Below, one piece after another: positions 45,345 through 53,184 of a DNA stretch of 64,000 nucleotides. The position numbers and the translations under genes were made by a program. Numbering within the stretch: the first letter of the stretch is position 1; every line of letters starts with the position of its first letter. Under the pieces are notes generated by a model that had not been told where the DNA came from, did no database searches, and worked only from the letters and a program-made list of their open reading frames with translations. Source of the stretch: a virus; IMG/VR virus record IMGVR_UViG_3300031722_000011, positions 1 through 64,000 of that record. One strand, written 5' to 3'.

Positions 45345-46612
45345 TGAAAGATTACAGTAACTATAAAAAACATGTTCAAATTGATATGAAGGATTATAGT
45401 GGTAAATTCCATTTCAATGAACAATTAAAACAAGAAGGCACTGATATAAAAATAAATGGGAAAAGTACACAATTAATTAATGGAGAAGAAAAGGTAATCA
45501 GAGCAATAGTTAGAAACTCAGGCGTAGAAAACAAAGAGGCTAATGAGGAACGTTCAATAATGATTGGAAAAGAATATGCTTATAAATATGGTGACTATGT
45601 AGAATATTTAGAGGATATTTATTTAACAAATGTTTCAGTAGATAAAGATAATCCATTTTTTAATACTGCAAAAATGAAAAGAACTAACCATCTATTCAAA
45701 TGGATATATAAAGGTGTTGTATACTCTGCTTATGGCATAGGTACTAATCAAACTAAATATACGTTAGGAACTAGTAATTTAGTTGTTGGAATCACTGAGA
45801 GTGACTCACGTTATTCAATTGACTTCCCAAATAATGTTAATTGTAAAACAATAAAAGTAGGGCAAAGATTTATATTTAATGATGGAGCATGGAAGGTAAC
45901 TCAAATAGAATATGTAAGTAGCCAAGACGCTATTCGTTCTATTCTACTAGGACAAGATAGTATTAATTATGAAATTGATGATACAGAACATGAAATTGCA
46001 GGAGCATATGAAAATAAACATACTTATACATATGATATTCCTACAAGTTTTGAAGTTGCTAACGGAAGTGAATATACTATAAATTATAGCGTTAAAGATG
46101 AATCAGGTAAAGACTTTGATTATAGTTTAGTAAATGTTACAACTACTAACAACACATTGGTTCAAGTAACTAATACTAACGGTGTAATATCTATAAAAGG
46201 TTTATCTGTTGGAGCAGGTAGTATTAAACTTTCAGTACCTATTGGTTCAAGTAGCCAAGATTTTGACATCTCATTTGAAGTAAAAGATATTGTAGTAGAT
46301 AAGATCGAATATAAATATGATTTCAAACAAGGAACTACAATAAAACAATACGTTACAAATTTAGTCACAATAACTAAATTAAACAAAGGTATTAAAGATG
46401 ATACATTAAAAATAAATTATAGTTTTGACAATAATACACAGATTTTAATTAATGCTAAAAAGATTATTATTACCGATATCAACAATTCAAGTTTCAATAT
46501 CAAAAATGCTTTAGTTAGTACTAAAACTATTATTTATCTTACTGTTAATGATATAGGCACAGGAACTAAGATATTAGATAACTTCCCATTGACTTTAATT
46601 ACTGGTATATAA
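45344..46612 (+). CDS. Connector/tail protein with Ig-like C-terminus
   Basis: 422 residues. The N-terminal half (residues 1-210) looks like a phage connector or completion protein (NKEANEERSIMIGKEYAYKY; FIFNDGAWKVTQIEYV). The C-terminal half has two beta-sandwich-like units (TIN YSVKDESGKD... ISIKGLSVGAGSIKLSVPIG; then KGIKDDTLKI...), similar to bacterial Ig-like (BIG2) domains found on phage surfaces and thought to bind host carbohydrate. Confidence 0.55.
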   Translation: MKDYSNYKKHVQIDMKDYSGKFHFNEQLKQEGTDIKINGKSTQLINGEEKVIRAIVRNSGVENKEANEERSIMIGKEYAYKYGDYVEYLEDIYLTNVSVDKDNPFFNTAKMKRTNHLFKWIYKGVVYSAYGIGTNQTKYTLGTSNLVVGITESDSRYSIDFPNNVNCKTIKVGQRFIFNDGAWKVTQIEYVSSQDAIRSILLGQDSINYEIDDTEHEIAGAYENKHTYTYDIPTSFEVANGSEYTINYSVKDESGKDFDYSLVNVTTTNNTLVQVTNTNGVISIKGLSVGAGSIKLSVPIGSSSQDFDISFEVKDIVVDKIEYKYDFKQGTTIKQYVTNLVTITKLNKGIKDDTLKINYSFDNNTQILINAKKIIITDINNSSFNIKNALVSTKTIIYLTVNDIGTGTKILDNFPLTLITGI

Positions 46613-46649
46613 ACAAAATATAAAACTTATAAATGGAGGTGATGGATAA

Positions 46650-47219
46650 ATGAGTTCGTTGGATAGTTTTAAAGTGTTTAAAGATTATATTAAAAGGTTT
46701 GTACTTGAAGACCAAGAATTACAAAAACTCATCTACTATCCTTATAGTACTTGCTTAGATGAAAATAACTTAGCAAATCCATTTGATATATTTTCAGAAG
46801 AAACTGCAACAGATAATGAAAATGGGGTACATGGGGTGCTATTGTTTAAAAGACAATCTGATATTGTTATGAATGCAGAAATGCCATTGGTTCTAGTGTC
46901 GTTTGAGAATGCAAAGAAGAGTAAAGAGTTTTCAAACATTTATATAATTTTCAAAATTATTTGTAAAGGTAATAATATACAGGAATTAGAAAATGGAGAT
47001 TCTAGAATTTATAGTATTCAAAGAAAAATAAACGATAATTTTGCTATGGCAAATGTAAATGGATTAGGACAAGTTGAAGAAAACTCATTCAAAGAACTTT
47101 CTATAAACTCTAATAATGATGCCATGCTCTTAATGTATAAGGCATATTCATTCAATTCAAACATATCAACTAATAAAAACTTTAAGAAAAGAATGTTTGG
47201 TGACAATTATGCAAATTGA
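46650..47219 (+). CDS. Minor tail/completion protein candidate
   Basis: 189 residues, GGAGGTGATGG upstream. Soluble alpha/beta; ends in KKRMFGDNYAN. It overlaps the next gene by 11 bases. Position between connector and tail tube genes fits a tail-completion or terminator protein. No family recognised. Confidence 0.5.
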   Translation: MSSLDSFKVFKDYIKRFVLEDQELQKLIYYPYSTCLDENNLANPFDIFSEETATDNENGVHGVLLFKRQSDIVMNAEMPLVLVSFENAKKSKEFSNIYIIFKIICKGNNIQELENGDSRIYSIQRKINDNFAMANVNGLGQVEENSFKELSINSNNDAMLLMYKAYSFNSNISTNKNFKKRMFGDNYAN

Positions 47220-48030
47220 TGATTTAGAATATAGGTTGATTAGGTCGTTAAATATTCCTTATATGAGAGTCAAAATTAGACAACCTCGTTTAAGTGATAT
47301 AGATGATGAGAGTGTAGGTTTATTAAGATATTCAAGCTATAAATCTTTATTTACTCTTAGAAAAGAGCATTTAAATATGAATGAAGAATTAATTGATATA
47401 ACTAAAGACAATAGTTTTTTTGAAACTTTATTTATAATAGACGATTATTATATGAAGCAGGGTTTGATTGATAGAGTTCCATTTATTGATATGTTAATAA
47501 TGTCGTTAATCTTCTTTTTAGATGTGAATGTTGATACTGATAAAATAAGTAAAAACGTTAGAGAGAAATATATTGGTATATTTAATGAACAAGAACAACC
47601 GATATTTATATTGAGCAATGATAATTTTGAAGAATTTAGTGAATTAATTAGAATTATTTGTTGTTGTAATATGATTGAGGTTGAAAGTGATAAGCCTAAA
47701 AATCCCTATAAAAATGAAAGTCTAAGAAGAAAATTTGAAAAAATACAAAGACAAAATGCAGAAGTAGAAGCAAAGAAGAGAAAAGAGAATGAAATAACTA
47801 TTGCTGATATGATTGGCTTAATAGGAATTAATGAAATAACAAAATATAAATTAAATCAAGATATGGATAATTTGACTATATGGCAATTAAATTATATTTA
47901 CAATGGAATGTTTGTTAGAGAAAGTAATGAGTTCACAAAAATGCAATTTTGTAGTTATAAATTTTCTTTTGAAAAAACACCATCATTTAATTGGATAAAA
48001 GAGACAAAAGTTAAATTACCTGAAAAGTAA
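47209..48030 (+). CDS. Hypothetical structural-region protein, 273 residues
   Basis: ATG 47209 with GGTG upstream overlaps the preceding stop; the TTG at 47197 is less likely. Helical, with LIMSLIFFLDVNVDTDKI and a basic-acidic coil (RRKFEKIQRQNAEVEAKKRK). Function not recognised; a terminator follows. Confidence 0.5.
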   Translation: MQIDDLEYRLIRSLNIPYMRVKIRQPRLSDIDDESVGLLRYSSYKSLFTLRKEHLNMNEELIDITKDNSFFETLFIIDDYYMKQGLIDRVPFIDMLIMSLIFFLDVNVDTDKISKNVREKYIGIFNEQEQPIFILSNDNFEEFSELIRIICCCNMIEVESDKPKNPYKNESLRRKFEKIQRQNAEVEAKKRKENEITIADMIGLIGINEITKYKLNQDMDNLTIWQLNYIYNGMFVRESNEFTKMQFCSYKFSFEKTPSFNWIKETKVKLPEK

Positions 48031-48050
48031 CAAAATAAAGCAAATGATTT

Positions 48051-48080
48051 AGTTCTTACAAATGTGTAAGGGCTTTTTTA
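48051..48080 (+). terminator. Terminator
   Basis: AGTTCTTACA aatg TGTAAGGGCT followed by TTTTTTATT. Confidence 0.8.
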
Positions 48081-48123
48081 TTATATACAAAATTAAACAA
48101 AAATAAAAAGGAGGAATTTTATT

Positions 48124-49227
48124 ATGATAGCAAATTCAAATTTACTTGGTAGAATGGCAATTATAGGTGGTGCAGACGCATACATATATAGTGCTAAAAC
48201 AAAAGCATTAGAAACAATTTTTGAAAATTGCAATAATTTAGAATTAACAGCAAAGGGGGATAAAGTAGACATCAAAGAAAAAGGTGCTATAGTTATGTCT
48301 GTAGCAAAACCAATGTCTTGTACATTAAAATTCACAGCAGAAACAACTTCTTTTGATAAGGTTGCTATGGCATTAGGTAGTGCTGGATTTACAAAAACTA
48401 CAACACTTGATACTTATCAAAAAAATGAAATGTTTAGAGTTACAGATACTGCTTCAATGGTGTTTAATTTAAAAGGAGTTGCAGAAACTCTAGATAATGT
48501 GGTTAATGTACATTTAGTTACTGAAGATGGAGAAAAAGCAAAAGTATTAGCATTTACATTAGATACTACAAAGAGAATAGTTACAGTAACAGCAGACTCA
48601 GATATTGCAGTAGGAGACTACATACGAATCAATTACAATTCTGTTGTTGCAAGTGGTAAAATGTATCAATTTAAAGTACCAAGTAAAAGTAACACAGACG
48701 CAAAGAGAGTTGTTATAGATGCAATTGGATTAAGAAAATTAGACAAATCTCAAATATTAATGCAATTTGAATTCTATAAAGTTGCAGTTGAAGAAGGTAT
48801 TACATTGTCATTTGATGGAGAAAAAGCTACATCATTTGATATAAGTATGACTGTTTTAGCTGATAATACAAAATTAACAGATATAGAAGGAAGTCAATTC
48901 TTTAGACAAATGGTATTAACAGATGATGCTAATGCTATTTCTAATTTAGCAGGAACTTCATCTGTTGCAGGTAAAGTAGCATTAACATTTAATGCACCAA
49001 CAGGGGCAACATCTGTTGATTTACAATATAAACTTTCAAGTGGTTCAACTTGGGCTTCAGTAGCTACTAGTGGAACAACTGGAGTTTATATAAGTGGAGC
49101 TTTAACTAGTGTATCAACAGGAACTACAGTTAATGGATTAACAACAACAAGTCCATATGACTTTAAAGTAATTGTTACTGATGGTTCTTATGAAGGAACT
49201 TCAAATATCATAACAGTTACGCCCTAA
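48124..49227 (+). CDS. Tail tube protein with C-terminal fibronectin-like domain
   Basis: 367 residues, AGGAGG upstream. Residues 1-270 are a beta-rich tube-like protein (LTAKGDKVDIKEKGAIVMSV; FFRQMVLTDDANA). Residues about 280-367 (AGKVALTFNAPTGATSVDLQ; TVNGLTTTSPYDFKVIVTD) match a fibronectin type III-like fold, a common surface decoration of tail tubes. The strong ribosome site fits a major structural protein. Confidence 0.65.
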   Translation: MIANSNLLGRMAIIGGADAYIYSAKTKALETIFENCNNLELTAKGDKVDIKEKGAIVMSVAKPMSCTLKFTAETTSFDKVAMALGSAGFTKTTTLDTYQKNEMFRVTDTASMVFNLKGVAETLDNVVNVHLVTEDGEKAKVLAFTLDTTKRIVTVTADSDIAVGDYIRINYNSVVASGKMYQFKVPSKSNTDAKRVVIDAIGLRKLDKSQILMQFEFYKVAVEEGITLSFDGEKATSFDISMTVLADNTKLTDIEGSQFFRQMVLTDDANAISNLAGTSSVAGKVALTFNAPTGATSVDLQYKLSSGSTWASVATSGTTGVYISGALTSVSTGTTVNGLTTTSPYDFKVIVTDGSYEGTSNIITVTP

Positions 49228-49300
49228 TGGAGCTAGTTCTTCACGAATTGGGACTGGCGAAATAGGTTTTGCAATCGTAGGATAAAATATAATATTAAGA

Positions 49301-49323
49301 ATGGACATCTATACGGTGTCCAT
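49301..49323 (+). terminator. Hairpin after the tail tube gene
   Basis: ATGGACA/TGTCCAT, 7 bp, without a T-run; may be a processing or stabilising hairpin. Confidence 0.4.
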
Positions 49324-49374
49324 CTATTAGTATTATAGAGAATTAATAAATTAAACCTAAAGGAGAATAAAACA

Positions 49375-49827
49375 ATGGCAGATTTTGATAGTATAGAGTC
49401 ATTTATACGAGAAGCTAAAAAACAAATAGAAAATACAATGAAAAAGGAGATGTTACCTGCATTAAAAGAAAAGGCACAGGAGATAGTAATAACAAAAATT
49501 TACTCTGCTTATACACCTAAAATTTATGAAAGAACAAACGAATTAATTGAAGCATTTGAAATAGAATGCAAATGGGAAGGAGATACTTGTTGGGGTATAT
49601 TAAAAGTAAAAGAAGACTTACATAGTGATAACCCAACATGGAAAGGTCAAATATATCCACTAGATGAAATCATAAATTATTACTTTGCTGAAGGACATGG
49701 ATGGGGTGAAGGAACTAATAGACCAGCAGTTGATACTTTAGCATTGACCAATGAAGAAATGATTGAAACGGGAGAAGCATTAAGAATAATATATGATGAG
49801 TTAAAGAAACATTTCGATATTATATGA
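49375..49827 (+). CDS. HK97 gp10-like tail protein candidate
   Basis: 150 residues, AAAGGAG upstream. The first helix (SIESFIREAKKQIENTMKKE) followed by a strand-rich part with an aromatic G-rich loop (FAEGHGWGEGTNRP) resembles gp10-like neck/tail-completion proteins. It is last before the accessory insert. Confidence 0.5.
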   Translation: MADFDSIESFIREAKKQIENTMKKEMLPALKEKAQEIVITKIYSAYTPKIYERTNELIEAFEIECKWEGDTCWGILKVKEDLHSDNPTWKGQIYPLDEIINYYFAEGHGWGEGTNRPAVDTLALTNEEMIETGEALRIIYDELKKHFDII

Positions 49828-50202
49828 AATAACATAAATTGTTCATTTTAAAAGAAATATTAATCTATATATTGTAGTGTTAATGGAGATGATACTACAA
49901 TATATAGTGTGTGAAAATAAAATAATAAATTAATATATAAAGTGTTGACAAGAATTTAAATTGGTATTATAGTATAAACATACCAATTAATAAATTAATG
50001 TATAAAACAACAGTAGATATATACGTATTTTTTAATGATGTTCTCCGACATCAAAATTTATTTAATGTATGTATGAGTAATTTATGACTAAGGGTAGCTC
50101 CCTTAGTCGGATTATTCTAATTAAATAAACAATGGGGAATATGATTAAAATGTATGTGAAAATACATACATTAAATAAATTATTAAAGGAGATGTTTCAA
50201 AA
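49828..50202 (+). promoter_or_regulatory. Complex control region of the antirepressor gene
   Basis: In order: a perfect 14-bp inverted repeat CTATATATTGTAGT/ACTACAATATATAG (49865-49907); an 18-bp element (49924-49941); a promoter TTGACA (49945-49950), 17 bp, TATAGT (49968-49973); a second element copy (49989-50006); GACTAAGGG/CCCTTAGTC (50086-50108); and ATGTATGT/ACATACAT (50150-50171) just before AAAGGAG. No gene. Confidence 0.65.
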
Positions 50203-51138
50203 ATGGAACAAAACAAAATTATTAAATTATTTACAGAAGGAAAGGTACAAGTAAAAGAAAGAAAGTTCACCCGTTTATTAGGAGGGTTTTCTGAGACAAG
50301 CCCGATTGTTACAACAAAACAAATTGCAGAACTTTTAGGAAAAGAAATTAAACATGTAAATGAAAGGATCAATGCAAATATTGAACATTTTGAAGATGTA
50401 CATATTCTAGATTTAAAAGTAGTCGACCAAACCGACTACAATTTAGAAGCTCTGAAAACACTAGGTTATACTAATATGCAGATATCAAAAGCCAATAATA
50501 TTTATATTCTTTCAGAATCGGGATTTTTATTATATTTAAAATTTGCAGAAGGCGAAAAAGCAGTAGAAATATATAAAGAATTCTTAGAGGATTATTTTAA
50601 AATTAAGGCAGAAAATAAAATTTTAAAAGCAACTTTAAAAGAACAAATTTCTCAATTAAGAGATACATATTATGTTACTTTCGGAAAAGGAATTGCAACT
50701 GGTGATACAGAACTATTAATGAAGTCTCAACAAATTAACAATCAAATAATAGAATTAGAAAAACAATTAACTGAAGAATTAACTATAGAAAAGTATAAAG
50801 TATATGAAGATAAATATAATCAATTTATGGATAATGATGGTTGTTTCACTTTTGAAAATGCTAGTAAAATACTTAGTACAACCGCAAATAATAATGGATT
50901 AAAAGTAAAATTAAATAAAATATCACTACCTAAAATGCTAAGAGAAAAATGTATTATATCAAAAGATAAGAGTGGAGATAGTTATAGAAATTTACCTAAT
51001 AGTGGATATGAAGAATATTTTAATGTTACTACTCGTAATTATACTACTCCTGCTGGTGAAAATAAGTCTAAAACACAATCAACAATTACAACTAAAGGAT
51101 TAGATTTTATTTATGGGATATTAAAAGAAGCTAATTAG
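50203..51138 (+). CDS. Phage antirepressor (ORF6N plus KilAC-like)
   Basis: 311 residues. Residues about 30-125 (SPIVTTKQIAELLGKEIKHV; ILSESGFLLYLKFAEGEKA) fit the ORF6N/Bro-like N-terminal domain; a coiled linker follows; residues about 220-311 (NASKILSTTANNNGLKVKLN; KMLREKCIISKDKSG; TTKGLDFIYGILKEA) fit the KilAC/ANT domain. Such proteins inactivate or bypass repressors on induction. The long structured leader implies tight control. Confidence 0.75.
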   Translation: MEQNKIIKLFTEGKVQVKERKFTRLLGGFSETSPIVTTKQIAELLGKEIKHVNERINANIEHFEDVHILDLKVVDQTDYNLEALKTLGYTNMQISKANNIYILSESGFLLYLKFAEGEKAVEIYKEFLEDYFKIKAENKILKATLKEQISQLRDTYYVTFGKGIATGDTELLMKSQQINNQIIELEKQLTEELTIEKYKVYEDKYNQFMDNDGCFTFENASKILSTTANNNGLKVKLNKISLPKMLREKCIISKDKSGDSYRNLPNSGYEEYFNVTTRNYTTPAGENKSKTQSTITTKGLDFIYGILKEAN

Positions 51139-51267
51139 TAACAAATTAATAGAAATAAAACTAAACAAATGACAATATAGAAATGGACTGAAATAACGAT
51201 GAGTAAACTTAGAAGACTTTAGAAATTATTGAATTAATTCTAAAGTGTTCATTTTTAAATTAAACTA

Positions 51268-51295
51268 TTGACAGATAATAGTAAAAGAGTATAAT
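51268..51295 (+). promoter_or_regulatory. Strong promoter of small RNA 1
   Basis: TTGACA at 51268-51273, 16-bp spacer, TATAAT at 51290-51295; both boxes match consensus exactly. Confidence 0.8.
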
Positions 51296-51301
51296 AGTAA
51301 T

Positions 51302-51379
51302 TGTAAAGAAGTTAAAAACAAAATTATATAAATGTTTCATGCGATAAGATGCTTAGTTCCAGTAAGTATCTTATTTTTT
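51302..51379 (+). ncRNA. Small RNA 1, candidate type I antitoxin
   Basis: About 78 nt from the promoter to a terminator (ATAAGATGCTTA/TAAGTATCTTAT, 12 bp with one G-U, then TTTTTT). It contains AATGTTTCATGC at 51331-51342, the exact complement of the start-codon region of the peptide mRNA at 51622-51611. No ribosome site precedes the ATG inside it. Confidence 0.65.
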
Positions 51380-51497
51380 ATATGTAAAAAGAACTTTCTA
51401 TATTGCTTCATTACCATCTCACATGAGTTCCAGTCACGCTTTTTAATTACACAATATTTACTCGTTCTTATTTCCAACTATTAAATTTTTCGATTAG

Positions 51498-51620
51498 TTA
51501 TTTAATTATTGGGATATGTATATTTAAAACTGATGCTATCATATTAAAAAGTCCGCCTAAGAAGATAAGTACTGATTTCAACAATTCGTTATCTATAGTA
51601 AATTTCTTGCAATGTTTCAT
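51498..51620 (-). CDS. Small hydrophobic peptide 1, candidate type I toxin
   Basis: 40 residues: a basic start (MKHCKKFTIDNELLKS) then a membrane helix (VLIFLGGLFNMIASVLNIHI). It has its own promoter (TTGTAA/TATAAT at 51694-51666), a GGGAGGGAGG ribosome site and a 7-bp hairpin (TGCCATC/GATGGCA at 51660-51654 and 51626-51620) that pairs the mRNA 5' end with the start codon region. Architecture fits a type I toxin; toxicity is not shown. Confidence 0.6.
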   Translation of the reverse strand: MKHCKKFTIDNELLKSVLIFLGGLFNMIASVLNIHIPIIK

Positions 51621-51665
51621 GCCATCGCCTCCCTCCCAATTAGGAATATTCGAGATGGCAATATA

Positions 51666-51694
51666 ATTATAACATTGTATGGAAGTAATTACAA
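51666..51694 (-). promoter_or_regulatory. Promoter of peptide 1
   Basis: TTGTAA, 17-bp spacer, TATAAT on the minus strand. The predicted transcript starts at about 51659, directly at the 5' stem of the leader hairpin. Confidence 0.65.
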
Positions 51695-51714
51695 TTTAAT
51701 GGAAAATAAATTTA

Positions 51715-51744
51715 TTGTAAATAAGTATAGAATTGTGATATAAT
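51715..51744 (+). promoter_or_regulatory. Promoter of small RNA 2
   Basis: TTGTAA at 51715-51720, 18-bp spacer, TATAAT at 51739-51744. Divergent from the peptide 1 promoter. Confidence 0.6.
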
Positions 51745-51750
51745 GGAGAT

Positions 51751-51896
51751 AATAAAAAGAAAAAGCCTAGCGTTGAAGCACTAAGCTATTTCTATAAACA
51801 ATATCACGTTTTTAAAGTTTTCAAAGGACTATTGAATTGATATGTAAATGAATACTAAATCACTGAATTAGCACTACTTAGTGGGGGGTGCTTTTT
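51751..51896 (+). ncRNA. Small RNA 2, candidate type I antitoxin
   Basis: About 146 nt, ending in AGCAC...GTGCT then TTTTTT (51870-51896). It is antisense to the last codons and the 3' region of peptide 2. Its 5' hairpin (51764-51787) is, on the other strand, the terminator of the peptide 2 mRNA. The 5' end (AATGGAGATAATAAAAAGAA) resembles that of small RNA 3. Confidence 0.65.
51764..51787 (-). terminator. Terminator of the peptide 2 mRNA
   Basis: On the minus strand AGCTTAGTG/CGCTAGGCT forms 9 pairs (two G-U) around CTTCAA, followed by TTTTTCTTTTT. Confidence 0.7.
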
Positions 51897-52024
51897 TCAG
51901 TTGTCTCAAAATAAAAATCTTTGTAATGAATTTTAACTAGGTTTTCGGAATTTAGTGCTTTATATAAAATTAATATAATACCTAATAATTCAATTACTTT
52001 AATAATAAAATCAAACATATCCAA
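51878..52024 (-). CDS. Small hydrophobic peptide 2, candidate type I toxin
   Basis: 48 residues from TTG 52024, which follows AGGAGGTG by six bases; an ATG two codons on is too far from the site. The sequence is a membrane helix (FIIKVIELLGIILILYKAL) plus a polar tail (NSENLVKIHYKDFYFETTEK and so on). The mRNA leader holds a CCGAT/ATCGG hairpin. The convergent small RNA overlaps its 3' end, as in BsrG/SR4- and TxpA/RatA-type loci of Bacillus. Confidence 0.6.
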   Translation of the reverse strand: MDMFDFIIKVIELLGIILILYKALNSENLVKIHYKDFYFETTEKSTPH

Positions 52025-52170
52025 TAGCAACACCTCCTAGAATTATATTTTCAATAATCCTTTGAGGTAGGAAACGTAATCAACCACCGATCCACCATAT
52101 CGGCATTAAAACAAATTAATATAAAATAAATTAATACTAAAAGGAGAGAATTAAAAATGTTATATATAAA

Positions 52171-52185
52171 ACTATAACTATAGTT
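52171..52185. promoter_or_regulatory. Distant copy of the tubY operator-like site
   Basis: ACTATAACTATAGTT, 15 of 15 identical to 10463-10477, including the palindrome AACTATAGTT. It lies between peptide 2 and the secreted protein gene. Confidence 0.55.
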
Positions 52186-52337
52186 AATTTCTTTTAGTAC
52201 AAAATTAGTATACCATATATTTGTAAAAATGGATATAGTTAAATAAATATATTTGTTTATAAAATATGTAAATATTGTAACATTCCCTTACAAATGGTAT
52301 AATTAGAAAAATACTATTTAATAGGGGTTGGATAATA

Positions 52338-53093
52338 ATGAATAAAATCTTTAAAAAGTTTATATCAATAGGAATAATAGCAAGTTCAATAAGTATATTA
52401 CCTTTAACTGGGGCAAGTGCAGAATGGAAACAAGACACTAAAGGTTGGTGGAATGCTGAGGACAGTTCGTGGTCTAAAGGTTGGAAACAAATAGATGGCA
52501 AATGGTATTATTTTGGGCAAGACGGGTATATGGCTCATGATACCATAGTTGATGGATTTAAAATTGATAATAATGGAGTATGGATTCAAAATAACACTGT
52601 AAATAATACAACTGAAACAAGTACAAATGTTTCGAATACTGCTAATAGTAATAATAGTTCTAATACTAATTTAACTAGCAATGTAGATAATAGTACAAGT
52701 AGTAATGCAAGTGTAACATTAAATAATACTGGTGTGATTAATGCAAATACAACTAATAATGTAGCCGTAGATAATGTAAGTAAAGAAGAAAAAGATTATT
52801 ATAAAGCATTGAAGAAAATCCAAGAAACTAATCAACAAAATGCTCAAAATGCCCAAGATAATTTAAAGGCATATTATCAAAAACAATTAAAACAAGCAAA
52901 AGATGATTTAGCAGAAGCACAAAAAGAATTGAATAATGTCAAAGGGCAATTAACTAATAAGACATTAGTTAAACAAGCAGATGGAACATGGCAATACGTA
53001 TATGTTGCAGATACTCAAAAAGTTGCACAGTATGAAAAGAAAGTGAAATCTTGTCAAGATAATGTTGATTATTATGAAAAATTAGCTAAATAA
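52338..53093 (+). CDS. Secreted cell-wall-binding protein with tape-measure-like coil
   Basis: 251 residues. A signal peptide (KFISIGIIASSISILPLTGA, cut near ASA-E at about 32) is followed by two cell-wall-binding repeats of the choline-binding type (WKQDTKGWWNAEDSSWSKGW; QIDGKWYYFGQDGYM), an Asn/Ser/Thr linker and a coiled coil. Its end (LVKQADGTWQYVYVADTQ) resembles a segment of the tape measure protein here (LKQDSSGAWSYVGEVDT). Probably exported and bound to the host wall. RBS TAGGGGTTGG is unusual. Confidence 0.65.
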   Translation: MNKIFKKFISIGIIASSISILPLTGASAEWKQDTKGWWNAEDSSWSKGWKQIDGKWYYFGQDGYMAHDTIVDGFKIDNNGVWIQNNTVNNTTETSTNVSNTANSNNSSNTNLTSNVDNSTSSNASVTLNNTGVINANTTNNVAVDNVSKEEKDYYKALKKIQETNQQNAQNAQDNLKAYYQKQLKQAKDDLAEAQKELNNVKGQLTNKTLVKQADGTWQYVYVADTQKVAQYEKKVKSCQDNVDYYEKLAK

Positions 53094-53106
53094 TTCTAAA
53101 TTGATT

Positions 53107-53140
53107 AAGACTTTAGATATGAATGTCTAAGGTCTTTTAT
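53107..53140 (+). terminator. Terminator after the secreted protein gene
   Basis: AAGACTTTAGA/TCTAAGGTCTT, then TTATTG. Confidence 0.75.
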
Positions 53141-53184
53141 TGTTGTGGGAAGTTGTAAAATATGTAAGACTAGAATTTTGAGTT

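Larger units (their letters stand above)
51139..51497. other. Gap with a small-RNA gene
   Basis: No protein gene with a ribosome site. It contains the plus-strand small RNA at 51302-51379 described separately; the remainder (51380-51497) is the likely 3' region of the minus-strand peptide transcript. Confidence 0.5.
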
